The translations under genes were made by a program, and so were the position numbers. Shown here in pieces: positions 8,672 to 17,615 of a DNA stretch of 64,000 bases; within the stretch, counting starts at the first letter, position 1; each line of letters begins with the position of its first letter. Below the pieces are notes generated by a model, which was not told the origin of the DNA, did no database searches, and saw only the letters and a program-made list of their open reading frames with translations. This DNA comes from CAZGUX01 sp964529305 (lineage in GTDB: Bacteria; Acidobacteriota; Terriglobia; Bryobacterales; Bryobacteraceae): positions 1-64,000 of the forward strand of contig CAZGUX010000091.1 of the NCBI GenBank assembly GCA_964529305.1, given 5' to 3'.

Positions 8672-9865
8672 TCAGTCTAGCATGGCTTTTTTGAGGCGGA
8701 GACAGCGGCCGGCGGCGACTCCCGTAACAATTGCCAGCCACAACGCGTTGGCTGGAACCTGAAGGTGAAAGTCGACCGCGGAGTGCGCGAGCACGGCCGC
8801 GAGCGAAAGCGCCATCGCCCCACCCCAGGCGTCCCGGGCCCGCCATGAATTCCTCAGCAACAGGCCGATCAGGCTCCACCAGGGGACGAACAACATCGCC
8901 GCTCCCACCAGTCCCAATTCGCACCAGATCTGCAGGTAGTCGTTGTGAGCTTCCATCCAGCGGAGGTCGCTGGGTTCGGTGCGCGCTAACGGATACACCG
9001 CGGGGAACGTGCCCGGCCCCCAACCCAGCCAGGGCCGGAGTTTGACCAGTTGCCAGGTGTCTCGCCACAGGGTCAGACGGCCTTCTTCGTCGAGATAACC
9101 GGGCCGGTCGAAGAAGAGGAAGCGATGAGCCACGGGGTCGAGGCCGATCCAGGCCCCATAGGCAGCGGTCGCGAACAGCAGGAGGGCCGCCACGAAGACG
9201 ACCTGCCGGCGTTGAGTGACCACGGCGAGGTACGCTCCGCATGCCAGGGCCGCCGCCAGGGCGCAGACGATTCCCGCCCGTGAGCGGGAGAACACCGCCG
9301 CCAACAGCAGAAGGGCGGCCGCCAGCCAGTAAAGCCCGCCTGCCGATTTGCGAGTGACCGCCGCGGCCAGCGTCGGCCCCAGCGCCAGCGTCAGGAGCCC
9401 GGCAAAGTGGCTGTGATTCAGAAAGGTGCCGGTCGCGTCTTCGAGGTACTTGGTTTTTGCGAACCAGAAGATTTGCTGGTGTCCGGTCAGGTATTGAAAC
9501 AGACCGTAGGCCGCTTCGAATGCCGCCAGCCCGATCAGCCCGAACCGGAGGACGCCGGCGCCGTTCCGGCGTTCGCAAAGGAAGGCCACGGAAGCCGCGG
9601 CGACATAGCTTGCCCACAAGGCGATCCAATAAACCGATCGGGCAGGCACTGCGCTCCAGGGAATTCGCAGCAGGGCATAGCCGAGCAACAGAGCGGGGGC
9701 CCGGAGGAACCAGCCCAAGCCGCTCGAATCGCCGCGGAACCCCGCGAGGGCCGCCAGCAGACAGACGGCCGCGCCCGCCGACGACCAGGCCAGCGCGGGA
9801 GTGCCGCCCAACGCGCATGTGGTTGCGGAGGCGATGGCAAGCAGGGCCCACTCGATCCGGCGCAC
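8672..9865 (-). CDS. O-antigen ligase family membrane protein (Wzy_C domain)
   Basis: Polytopic inner-membrane protein of about 397 residues with roughly ten hydrophobic segments and the O-antigen ligase/polymerase signature: GTFLNHSHFAG in the middle and a large loop with WMEAHNDYLQIWCELGLVG. Such proteins join polysaccharide chains to lipid A core or to each other. The frame is open to 10087 but that would overlap the start of ssb; the GTG at 9865 begins a plausible first membrane helix. It is divergent from ssb and followed by a small gene. No glycosyltransferase cluster is adjacent, so its substrate is not indicated. Confidence 0.82.
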   Translation of the reverse strand: MRRIEWALLAIASATTCALGGTPALAWSSAGAAVCLLAALAGFRGDSSGLGWFLRAPALLLGYALLRIPWSAVPARSVYWIALWASYVAAASVAFLCERRNGAGVLRFGLIGLAAFEAAYGLFQYLTGHQQIFWFAKTKYLEDATGTFLNHSHFAGLLTLALGPTLAAAVTRKSAGGLYWLAAALLLLAAVFSRSRAGIVCALAAALACGAYLAVVTQRRQVVFVAALLLFATAAYGAWIGLDPVAHRFLFFDRPGYLDEEGRLTLWRDTWQLVKLRPWLGWGPGTFPAVYPLARTEPSDLRWMEAHNDYLQIWCELGLVGAAMLFVPWWSLIGLLLRNSWRARDAWGGAMALSLAAVLAHSAVDFHLQVPANALWLAIVTGVAAGRCLRLKKAMLD

Positions 9866-9919
9866 GTCACATTCTACCGTTCCGCCGCCGGACAACCGTG
9901 ATACTCTGCAAGTAAAGTC

Positions 9920-10417
9920 ATGGCATCGCGAAGTGTCAATAAGGTCATCCTGCTCGGCCATCTCGGCAAGGATGCAGAGACCCGCTTCACCCCGCAAGGG
10001 GTTTCCGTCACCAGTTTTTCCGTTGCCACCAACCGGCGTTTCAAGGACTCGCAGACCGGCGAATGGAAGGATGAGACCGACTGGCACAATATCGTCCTGT
10101 GGCGCGCCGAGAACCTCGCCAACTACCTGACCAAAGGCACCCAGGTCTACGTGGAAGGGCGGCTGCAGACCCGCAACTACGAAAACAAGGAAGGCCGTAA
10201 GGTCTACGTGACCGAGGTGGTCGCCGAGGATGTCTTGTTGGTCGGAGGCCGCGGCGCGCAGAGCGCCGCCGGCGGTGGCGACTTCAACCAGAACGTCGTA
10301 TCGATGCCGCGTTCGGCACAGAAGCCCGCCGGGCCGGCAGGCGCTGGCGCTGCTCCAGGCGGCGGGGATGATGCGGTGTTCAATCAGGGTGTAACGGACG
10401 ACGACGTCCCGTTCTAA
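9920..10417 (+). CDS. ssb: Single-stranded DNA-binding protein
   Basis: Replication and repair protein that coats single-stranded DNA as a tetramer. The OB-fold spans about residues 5-112, with the family opening VNKVILLGHLGKDAETRFTP and the WHNIVLW block. It is followed by a glycine/alanine/glutamine-rich linker and the acidic C-terminal tip DDDVPF that binds partner proteins. The 165-residue length is normal. The ATG at 9920 matches the family start. It stands alone here, divergent from the O-antigen ligase gene, rather than between rpsF and rpsR as in many bacteria. Confidence 0.96.
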   Translation: MASRSVNKVILLGHLGKDAETRFTPQGVSVTSFSVATNRRFKDSQTGEWKDETDWHNIVLWRAENLANYLTKGTQVYVEGRLQTRNYENKEGRKVYVTEVVAEDVLLVGGRGAQSAAGGGDFNQNVVSMPRSAQKPAGPAGAGAAPGGGDDAVFNQGVTDDDVPF

Positions 10418-10609
10418 CCCGCGGTTTCTCGCGAGTGTCCTCTTTGCTCACTCTTCGGGCTCTTCTGTTGCGGGGCACGAATCGCGTAGGCAGATCTTCT
10501 CGAATCGGATGCTCATCCTCGGCTAATAGCTAATACACTTCAGGAACGATCCAGAGGCAAGATCTCTCGCTGGTTTTCGATCCGTTTCGCCGATCAGATT
10601 CGCGTTGAC

Positions 10610-11323
10610 TCAATCGACGCCCAGACCGTCCGCGATTAGGGCTTCTGGCTTGATTCTTTCGCGATCAACAGCCGTCTGCATCACGATAACGCGGCAAAGG
10701 GCCTCCCATACCTCGTTCCTGTTCCAACAGCCGATCTCGGCGACCAGTCGGGCGTGATTGATCGCAAGCACGTCCCTGGCGAGATCACCGACTGTTGCAT
10801 CGTGAAACGGAAAGGCGACGGCAAGTGGCGGTGACAACCGTATTAACACCCCACCAACGAGGAGCCCAAGGAAGAAAAGTAGCGCGATCCAGCCGAACCC
10901 GACTTTTCCGTAGATCCCTGGACTGAGTGTCAGCGCAACGCCTATTGTCAGGAGCACCAACTGCATCCAGCCAGGGTGACGCAAATCCGGCAACTTCAGG
11001 TTCATTGCCTGTTGTATGCGTCGCCAGTTTTCACGGCGGCCGTCTCGAGGCAGGATGGTCTCCAGCGGCGTGGACGGCCTCACTTGGCGACGATCCGCGC
11101 CGAGCGTATCAATGATTCCGCGCCGGGTTCGATAGAACGCTGCGCTCGTCAGGCAGCGCTTCGAGTCTTGTCCCTGAAGCTTCGTAACCACCAGGTTATA
11201 CAGATCGCCAACCGTGGACACGCCACCGGCTTCATGATCTTCGATATGAATCTGAAACGCATCTTCGACCGCGAGCAACAACTCGACGCTATCCAAGCCC
11301 ATAGAATCCCCAACACCACTCAT
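10610..11323 (-). CDS. Acyl-carrier-like protein with a two-helix membrane segment
   Basis: A 237-residue protein whose N-terminus (residues 1-50) resembles an acyl carrier protein: GLDSVELLLAVEDAF puts Ser12 where the phosphopantetheine would attach. A basic region with a PSTPLETILP block follows. Two hydrophobic helices lie at about 119-136 and 143-162, then a C-terminal stretch with TVGDLARDVLA and a W-x-x-L-C-R-V-I-V helix ending DGLGVD, which looks like a second, incomplete carrier-type fold. The ATG at 11323 is chosen because the longer frame from 11380 adds unrelated sequence. The architecture suggests an acyl group presented at the membrane; its enzymes are not encoded nearby. Confidence 0.68.
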   Translation of the reverse strand: MSGVGDSMGLDSVELLLAVEDAFQIHIEDHEAGGVSTVGDLYNLVVTKLQGQDSKRCLTSAAFYRTRRGIIDTLGADRRQVRPSTPLETILPRDGRRENWRRIQQAMNLKLPDLRHPGWMQLVLLTIGVALTLSPGIYGKVGFGWIALLFFLGLLVGGVLIRLSPPLAVAFPFHDATVGDLARDVLAINHARLVAEIGCWNRNEVWEALCRVIVMQTAVDRERIKPEALIADGLGVD

Positions 11324-11618
11324 TCTAGTGCCTGATCGGTTGACCTCTCCCTCGGGGCCACATCGTTCGCGGACCCACACTTTCCGGCGTCAAACGCTCG
11401 TGCAACCAAATCAACACCCGGCGAGGCTTCTGTCGACACTTCGGCGAATACCAGGCTGTTCGATAAATCCGCTTTGTGCGACTTTGGCCCCTCTTGCGAG
11501 TCGGAAAGTACGCACGCGCAACTGCCTCTGGTAGCTCGAACGTTCAGTTTGTTGGTAATTTGCGATTTCGCGTGGCTCTGCCCTTGCCTAGTAAGCTGAC
11601 TGTAGAGGACCTCCGACT
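11324..11618. other. Intergenic region with no recognisable gene
   Basis: About 295 bases between the divergent carrier-like gene and the sialidase-like gene. I see no convincing open frame, tRNA or strong hairpin. It probably holds the promoters of both flanking genes. A GAGGA sequence at 11605-11609 is a plausible ribosome binding site for the TTG start at 11619. Confidence 0.4.
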
Positions 11619-12713
11619 TTGCGAACGCCCCTTGCCCTGTACCTTTCCCTTTCCGCCTGCCTCGCCGCCGGCCTGGAGACCGGCGTCGCCGTGCGCGCCG
11701 ATGAGGCTTCCTTTCACAGCAACAAGTATCCGCAAGCCGCCCGCCTGGGCGACGGCCGGCTGTTTGCCGTGTTTTCTACGACCGCAAAAGGCGACGGCAA
11801 TGGACGCATCTATGGCGTCTTCTCGAGCGATGGCGCCAAAACCTGGAGCGCGCCCAAGTTGCTCCTCGACGACCCGGCCATGAACGACGGCGACCCGAAC
11901 ATCCTGGTCGGCGGCAGCAATGTTTGGGTGTTCGGAACCCGTGTCGCGATTCCGAATGACATCCGCAAGTCGGCGGTGATCGTCATCAGGAGCACGGACA
12001 ACGGAGCCACCTGGTCGGCGCCTAGACCGATTCCGGTTCCGCGGCAGTACATCACCGGCAAACGGCACAACGGCATCCAACTGCAAAACGGCATGTACGC
12101 CGTCGGCATTTCGTGGGATCTGTGGGCCGAGAAAGGCATGGCCGCCCGGACCGAGGGCGAGATGTCCCTTGCCTCCGGCGTGCTGCTGTCCGCCGACGGC
12201 GACAACTGGACCCTGCACGGCAACGTGTACACGCAGGCGGACGACAAAGTCCGGCCCAGTCACACCAACGGGTTATGCGAGCCGTCCATCGTGCAGTTGC
12301 ACAGCGGCGAGATCCTGATGATCCTGCGCGCCGGCGGCTCGCACCACTACGAGTCGCGCAGCCAGGACGGCGGGCTGACCTGGTCTTACCCGGTGCCAAG
12401 CGCGCTCATCGGCAGCAACACGCCCAGCGCGCTGTGCCGGAACGAGAAGAAGCCCGACGAGATTGTGGCCGTGTGGAACAACAGTCCGCTCAACCGCTGG
12501 CCGCTCGTGACCAGCCTCTCGTCCGACGGCGGCAAGACGTGGAGCAAGCCGCGGTTACTGGCGAATCCCGGGAGGCCGGCAAGCTATCCCGGCATCACTC
12601 AGTTGACCGACGGGACCTTCGTCGCAGTGTGGCAGGAGTTCCTGGCCAACGGCGGCCGCGACATCCGCTATGGCCGGTTCACGCGCGAATGGCTGCTCGG
12701 GGTGACCGACTAG
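11619..12713 (+). CDS. Exported sialidase-like protein (BNR/Asp-box repeats)
   Basis: A 364-residue secreted protein with a signal peptide (LALYLSLSACLAAGL) and a six-bladed sialidase fold. Four Asp-box motifs of the form S-x-D-x-G-x-x-W are visible: SSDGAKTWS, STDNGATWS, SQDGGLTWS and SSDGGKTWS. The family cleaves terminal sialic or related acid sugars from glycans, although many environmental members are of unknown specificity. The start is a TTG at 11619, supported by GAGGA about 9 bases upstream and by the signal peptide beginning there. Its 3' end is 4 bases from the convergent pseudogene. The full catalytic Arg triad cannot be assigned by eye. Confidence 0.8.
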   Translation: MRTPLALYLSLSACLAAGLETGVAVRADEASFHSNKYPQAARLGDGRLFAVFSTTAKGDGNGRIYGVFSSDGAKTWSAPKLLLDDPAMNDGDPNILVGGSNVWVFGTRVAIPNDIRKSAVIVIRSTDNGATWSAPRPIPVPRQYITGKRHNGIQLQNGMYAVGISWDLWAEKGMAARTEGEMSLASGVLLSADGDNWTLHGNVYTQADDKVRPSHTNGLCEPSIVQLHSGEILMILRAGGSHHYESRSQDGGLTWSYPVPSALIGSNTPSALCRNEKKPDEIVAVWNNSPLNRWPLVTSLSSDGGKTWSKPRLLANPGRPASYPGITQLTDGTFVAVWQEFLANGGRDIRYGRFTREWLLGVTD

Positions 12714-12717
12714 GCCC

Positions 12718-13578
12718 TCATTCCCACACACATCGCAAACCGGCGTTGTTCCCCCGATCGCCCGGCACGTACCGGCCGCGGCGCGAAACGCGAACCAGCG
12801 ACGGGTAGTAAAACCACGAGCCCCCGCGCAGCACACGGTACTGTCTCTCCGCCGGACCGCGCGGGTCCCGCGCCTCGCCCTTTCCATAAACTCTCGGATC
12901 GTACCAATCGGAAACCCACTCCCAGACGTTGCCGAGCATGTCGTAGAGCTTCCAGGCGTTGGGCCGCTTCAATCCCACACGCATCGGACCATTCCCGTTC
13001 CGCCGTAACGTGTCGGAGTACCGATCCGGCTGGTTCTTCAACACCAGGGCGCTGTCGATCGCGTCGCGCCCGCTGTTGTCGCCAAACCAGGCCACCTCGT
13101 TGAGTCCCCCGTAGCGGACACCGGTTGTCCCCGCTCGGGCCGCGTATTCCCACTCGGCTTCGGTCGGCAGCCGTCCTCCTGCCCATGCGCAGAAAGCGGC
13201 CGCCTCGCTCCAGTCCACGTTCATCATGGCCTGCTCGCCGTCGGCCCATCCGGGATTCAGTTCCCTGGCCCCGAACTTTGGCTCAGGCGGCATCAGCAAG
13301 CCTCGTTCGGCCACGTAGCGTTTCCAGGCACGAACCGTGACCTACGTTTCCCCCATCCAGAGGCCCTTCGAGATGACGACCTGATGAGAGGGCGTCTCAT
13401 CGTCGTCGCACTCTCGGTCTCCCGGGGAGCAGCCGATCACGAACTTTCCCGCGGGCACCCAAACGGACCGCTGCCCGTCCTTGGGATTCACTCGCAGTTC
13501 GCCCGGCTTGCGCCCGTTCGCGTCAACCACGGCGGTGGGAAACAGGAAGGCGATCAGGGAATAGAACAGGAATCGCAC
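12718..13578 (-). pseudogene. Sulfatase-modifying-factor-type protein interrupted by an in-frame TAG
   Basis: Reads as one 286-codon gene of the formylglycine-generating-enzyme/SUMF1 fold, broken by a single amber codon at 13344-13342 (codon 79), where WMGET is followed directly by V-T-V-R-A-W-K-R-Y in the same frame. The N-terminal part has a signal peptide (MRFLFYSLIAFLFPTA) and VPAGKFVIGCSPGD; the C-terminal part has GGRLPTEAEWEYAARAGT, WEWVSDWYDP and RGGSWFYYPS. GGAG five bases before the GTG at 13578 supports that start. The RGGSW region lacks the catalytic cysteines, so this would not be a true formylglycine-generating enzyme. A sequencing error or recoding would restore it. Confidence 0.82.
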
Positions 13579-13711
13579 ATCGGCTCCGGCGTGAGTAGAT
13601 TCTAGCGTGGCCGCGGTTGGCGTGAACCGCAGTGTACTCGGGTCCATCGGGCCGCTACCAAGGAAACAACCCGGCTCGCCACGATGCACCGCGACTGGCG
13701 CAGCAATTCGG

Positions 13712-13930
13712 TCACTGCGCTTGGGGTGCCGGATCTTGGCGCGCCGGCGTCAGATTGAACCGGATATAGCTCTTCGACGTTGCGTCAACCTGCAATTGAG
13801 GCAGCGCGCCGGAATTCTGGGCCGGCAAAGTGGTTCGCGTGGTGGCGTCGGCATCCACCACCAGGTCCGCCGCCCGCAGTCCCAGGGCCGGCAGCAGCCA
13901 GCAAAGTACGGCAATCTTCCGTGTCATCAT
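13712..13930 (-). CDS. Short secreted protein, probably the truncated start of a DNRLRE-type protein
   Basis: A 72-residue product with GGAGG six bases before the ATG at 13930 and a clear signal peptide (KIAVLCWLLPALGLRA). The mature part, with ADATTRTTLPAQNSG and SYIRFNLTP, resembles the first beta strands of DNRLRE-type surface domains, which normally run for well over 150 residues. The frame then loses that character and stops after PARQDPAPQAQ. I infer a truncated gene, since no continuation is evident before the neighbouring pseudogene. It could still make a small exported peptide. Confidence 0.5.
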   Translation of the reverse strand: MMTRKIAVLCWLLPALGLRAADLVVDADATTRTTLPAQNSGALPQLQVDATSKSYIRFNLTPARQDPAPQAQ

Positions 13931-14176
13931 CGTCTTCCTCCGTGGGTGTGCACGTCCGCGCCCCCTCACTAAAGGAAAACGTCACTCCGCGAAAGATCCT
14001 ATCGTCCCTCCGCAAACAACGTGGATTCACGGCCCTCTCGTGTTCTTTGGCGCATCCGTATTTTCAATCGTTTGCGAAAAGTCGGAATCAATTCTCCGTT
14101 TCCCCGGGCCCGCACTCTCCATTGGAGGACCTCCGCCAGCCGCGCTGGCTATACTGAGGTTGCGGGTCGAAAGACT

Positions 14177-14866
14177 ATGGGGAAACTGTGCTGGCTGACC
14201 GCCGCGCTCACCGCGGCATTGTGGGCCGATGGGCCCGGCGTGATCACCGCCAAATTCCGGAACCGGGACGTTGCCCTGACCGCCGACCCTGCCGCGTCCC
14301 ACTGGAAACAGGCCGCCGCCGTGGTCGCGGATAAGGGTCCGCAAAAAGAGCCTGTCCCTGGCCACCGCACCGAAATTCGTGCGCTCTGGACCAAACAAAA
14401 TCTATATCTTTTGTTTTCCTGCCCTTACGAGAAGCTCTATCTGAAACCGTCGCCGTCCACCGCCACGGAAACCAATCGACTCTGGGAGTGGGATGTCGCC
14501 GAGGTCTTCGTCGGCGCCGACTTCGGCAACATCCGCCGCTACCGCGAATTCCAGGTCTCCCCCCAGGGTGAATGGGTCGACCTCGATATCGACAAAGACC
14601 ATCCCTTGCCCGAAGGCGGCTGGAAGTGGAACTCGGGATTTGGCGTGAAGGCCCGCCTCGATCAGGCGAAGAAGACCTGGTACGGCGAGATGCGCATCCC
14701 GATCCGCTCCATCGACACCCGCCCGGCGAAAAAGGGCCACGAGATGCGGATCAATCTTTACCGGATTCAAGGCCCGCCTCCCAATCGCACCTTCATCGCG
14801 TGGCAGCCGACGGGCAGCCCTTCGTATCACGAACCGGAGGCGTTCGGGCGCTTGCGCCTCGAGTAA
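14177..14866 (+). CDS. Exported CBM9-like carbohydrate-binding protein
   Basis: A 229-residue protein with a signal peptide (LCWLTAALTAALWA) and a single domain resembling carbohydrate-binding family 9: IRALWTKQNLYLLFSCPYE, WEWDVAEVFVGADF, YREFQVSPQGEWVDL and the closing WYGEMRIPIRSI and RINLYRIQG strands. Such domains bind reducing ends of sugars or haem-like ligands in periplasmic enzymes. The frame extends upstream, but the ATG at 14177 begins the signal peptide. Its stop overlaps the start of the following phosphohexomutase (TAATG), so the two are translationally coupled, an unexpected pairing of an exported and a cytoplasmic protein. Confidence 0.78.
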   Translation: MGKLCWLTAALTAALWADGPGVITAKFRNRDVALTADPAASHWKQAAAVVADKGPQKEPVPGHRTEIRALWTKQNLYLLFSCPYEKLYLKPSPSTATETNRLWEWDVAEVFVGADFGNIRRYREFQVSPQGEWVDLDIDKDHPLPEGGWKWNSGFGVKARLDQAKKTWYGEMRIPIRSIDTRPAKKGHEMRINLYRIQGPPPNRTFIAWQPTGSPSYHEPEAFGRLRLE

Positions 14867-16245
14867 TGGCTATGACGGCGCCGCGGTTTCTCCGCATTTC
14901 GACCGTCGGCCTGCGTGGCATCGTGGGCTCCGGCATGACGGCCAAGCACGTGCTCGACTTCGCCGCCGCCTTCGCGACCTTTCTCGACGCGCCGGGAGCG
15001 GTCGTCGTTGGCCGCGACCCCCGGTCGAGCGGCACGATGATTCGCGAGGGCGTCATCGCTTCGCTGCTGGCGTGCGGGCGGGATGTAGTGGACCTGGGCA
15101 TCGTCCCCACCCCGGTGACGCAGCACTCCATCAGCCGTCTTGACGCGGCCGGCGGCATCTCCATCGGCGCCAGTCACAACGGGCCCGAATGGAACGCCCT
15201 CAAATTCTTCGGGCCGCACGGCTCGTATCTCTCCACCGCGCAAGCCGGCGAACTGCTGGATATCTACCACCTCAAGCGTTTCGAATACGCCGAGTGGAAC
15301 GGGGTAGGCAAGCGGATGGAGCGCCAGGACGCGATCGAGGCCTACGTCGATCAGCTTGCCGGCGCGTACCGGCTGGAGGATCTGAGACCGTTTCGCGTCC
15401 TGGTCGACTGCTGCAACGGAACCTCCTCGCTGATTCTCCGCTGCCTGAACGAGCGCTTCGGCCTGTCCTTTATCCTGATCAACGAGCGGATGCAGGGAGC
15501 CGCCTTCGCCCACGAGCCCTCCACCAGCCGCGAGACCGTTGCTCTCCAACTTGCCCCGCTGATGAAGCCACTAGGCGCGGATGCCGGCTTCGTCTTCGAC
15601 GTGGACGCCGACCGTGTCGCCCTGGCCGATGAAACCGGCGAGCCCTTGTCCGAGGAAATCACGCTCCCCCTGCTGGCCGACTATGTCCTGCCGAGGGGGA
15701 AGGGTAAGATCGTCATCACCAACCTGTCCACCACGGCGCTGGTGGATTGGGTGGCGGAGCGGCATCACGGCAAGGTGATTCGCGTGCCCGTGGGACGCCA
15801 GGCCGCAATCGATGCCCTTTCCAGCTACCGGCCGGAACAGATCGCGCTTGCCGGAGAAGGCACCGGCGCCGTCATGATGCCGCGGTTCCGCTTTGTCTAC
15901 GACGGCATCGCCTCCATGCTCGGCATCCTGACGATGATGCGCGAACACGGCTTGCCGCTGTCGCAACTCGTGGCGCGGTATCCCCGGTATTCGATCCTGA
16001 AGGGCGGCGTGCCGCTGGTTTCCCAACGCGTGCCCGCGCTGCTGATGGCCCTGCGCGACCGGTACGAGGAACAGGGCGGCACGGCCGATATCAGCGACGG
16101 CTTGCGGATGGCCTGGCCGGACCGCTGGTTCCATGTGCGCGTCAGCCAGACTGAACCGCTGGTGCGTGTGATCTGCGAGCAGCGCGGCGACCCTCCTGCC
16201 GGCTTGTTCGACTCGCTCACGGAAGAAGTGCGGAGGCTGGCCTGA
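14866..16245 (+). CDS. Phosphohexomutase (phosphoglucomutase/phosphomannomutase family), copy 1
   Basis: Alpha-D-phosphohexomutase superfamily enzyme of 459 residues, which moves phosphate between C6 and C1 of a hexose. The active-site loop reads GASHNG with Ser103, instead of the common TASHNP. The metal loop is DVDADR, the sugar loop is GEGTG, and the phosphate loop is RVSQTEPLVR. These loops are variants rather than losses. The start is the ATG at 14866 (a second ATG is two codons later); it overlaps the stop of the CBM9-like gene. It is followed by, and overlaps, a paralogous mutase. The sugar substrate is not certain. Confidence 0.88.
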   Translation: MAMTAPRFLRISTVGLRGIVGSGMTAKHVLDFAAAFATFLDAPGAVVVGRDPRSSGTMIREGVIASLLACGRDVVDLGIVPTPVTQHSISRLDAAGGISIGASHNGPEWNALKFFGPHGSYLSTAQAGELLDIYHLKRFEYAEWNGVGKRMERQDAIEAYVDQLAGAYRLEDLRPFRVLVDCCNGTSSLILRCLNERFGLSFILINERMQGAAFAHEPSTSRETVALQLAPLMKPLGADAGFVFDVDADRVALADETGEPLSEEITLPLLADYVLPRGKGKIVITNLSTTALVDWVAERHHGKVIRVPVGRQAAIDALSSYRPEQIALAGEGTGAVMMPRFRFVYDGIASMLGILTMMREHGLPLSQLVARYPRYSILKGGVPLVSQRVPALLMALRDRYEEQGGTADISDGLRMAWPDRWFHVRVSQTEPLVRVICEQRGDPPAGLFDSLTEEVRRLA

Positions 16246-17606
16246 TGGCTCGCCGCGAACACCTCTTGAAGATCGGCGTCTCGGGTATCCGCGGCGTGGT
16301 GGGCGAATTCCTCACTCCAGGCCTGGCGGCGGCGTTCGCGCAGGCCTTCGGAACGTATGTCGGCGTGGGCCGTGTGGTCGTGGGCCGCGACACGCGCGCG
16401 ACCGGCGCCATGCTGCAGCACGCGGTCACCTGCGGTCTGCTCGCCGCCGGGTGCGAGGTGGTGGACGTGGGTATCCTGCCCACTCCTACGATTCAGATTT
16501 TTGTCGGGGCCAGCCGCGCTCGGGGCGGCATTGCCATCACGGCCTCTCACAACCCTCCTGAGTACAACGCGCTGAAGCTCTTCAATGCCGAAGGCTACTT
16601 CTTCAACAATTACGAACGCGCGGAACTCCTCGACCTCTACCACGAGAGCGCCTTCCGGCAGGCATTGAACGCCGAGATCAGGACCGTGTCGCGCGACTAC
16701 GAGTCGCCCGCCCGGCTGCACGTGGAACGGGTTTTGAAACACGTGGACGCCGCGCGCATTCGCGCCCGGCGCTTTCGCGTGGCGCTCGATGGCGTCAATG
16801 GCGCAGCCTCCGTGATGTCGCCTCGCTTCTTGAGCGAGTCGCTGGGATGCGAGGTCCACGCCATCTCGGTCGACATCGGCAAGCCCTTCCCACGCGTCGC
16901 CGAGCCTAGGCCGGAGGTGTTGGGCGATCTCTCGGACCTGGTTCGGACCACCGGCGCGGCGGTTGGATTTGCGCACGACCCCGACGGCGACCGGTTGGCC
17001 GTCGCCGACGAGACCGGCCGTGTCTTGGACAACGACGACGTGCTGGCCCTGGTGGTGGATGCCGTCCTCAGCCGCCTGCCGGGCGATGTCGTCGTCAACC
17101 TCACAACATCGTCCGTGATTGACGATGTCGCCCGCCGCCACGGCCGGCGCGTCTACCGCACCCCGGTCGGTGAAGCAAATGTCGTCGAGACGATGCAGGC
17201 GGTCGACGCGGTGATCGGCGGCGAAGGCTCCAACGGCGGCATCATCTTCCCTGCGGTCCATCTCTGCCGCGACAGCTACACCGGAATGGCGTTCCTCCTC
17301 GACCGGCTGGCGGAAACGGGGAAGACGGTCTCCGAACTGGCAGCGACGCTTCCCCCCTACTGGCGTCGCGACGGCAAGTTCGCCTATGAACATGGCCGGC
17401 TCGGAACCCTCATGCAATCGCTGGAAGAAAGCTTCCCCGAGGCCCAGACCAACCGAGCCGACGGGCTGAAGTTGGTGCTTCCCGAGAGTTGGGTCCACAT
17501 TCGGGCGTCGAACACCGAACCCCTGCTGCGCATCTCGGTCGAAGCGCGGTCACGGGAGGGCGCCGAAGAACTGTACGCCCGTGTGCTGGGCTTGTTTGAA
17601 GCCTGA
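16245..17606 (+). CDS. Phosphohexomutase, copy 2 (phosphoglucosamine/phosphomannomutase type)
   Basis: Second phosphohexomutase, 453 residues, starting within the stop of the first (TGATG overlap). Loops are canonical: TASHNPPEYN with Ser101, metal loop DPDGDR, sugar loop GGEGSNGG and phosphate loop RASNTEPLLR. The sugar and phosphate loops look like those of archaeal-type phosphoglucosamine/phosphomannomutases. The pair shares order and length and is probably an old tandem duplication with divergence in copy 1. Likely roles are making sugar-1-phosphates for nucleotide sugars used in cell wall or polysaccharide. Substrate cannot be fixed from sequence. Confidence 0.9.
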   Translation: MARREHLLKIGVSGIRGVVGEFLTPGLAAAFAQAFGTYVGVGRVVVGRDTRATGAMLQHAVTCGLLAAGCEVVDVGILPTPTIQIFVGASRARGGIAITASHNPPEYNALKLFNAEGYFFNNYERAELLDLYHESAFRQALNAEIRTVSRDYESPARLHVERVLKHVDAARIRARRFRVALDGVNGAASVMSPRFLSESLGCEVHAISVDIGKPFPRVAEPRPEVLGDLSDLVRTTGAAVGFAHDPDGDRLAVADETGRVLDNDDVLALVVDAVLSRLPGDVVVNLTTSSVIDDVARRHGRRVYRTPVGEANVVETMQAVDAVIGGEGSNGGIIFPAVHLCRDSYTGMAFLLDRLAETGKTVSELAATLPPYWRRDGKFAYEHGRLGTLMQSLEESFPEAQTNRADGLKLVLPESWVHIRASNTEPLLRISVEARSREGAEELYARVLGLFEA

Positions 17607-17615
17607 TGAAGGTTC

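Noticed and set aside
8664..9851. Upstream extension of the small 70-residue gene to a 466-residue protein
   Set aside because: The extension is arginine/proline-rich shadow of the O-antigen ligase gene; only the last 70 codons look like protein.
10418..10609. Possible tRNA or small RNA in the gap after ssb
   Set aside because: No T-arm-like motif, cloverleaf or clear terminator was found by reading both strands.
15897..17498. 533-residue minus-strand open frame
   Set aside because: Complement of the two phosphohexomutases, which have intact catalytic loops on the plus strand.
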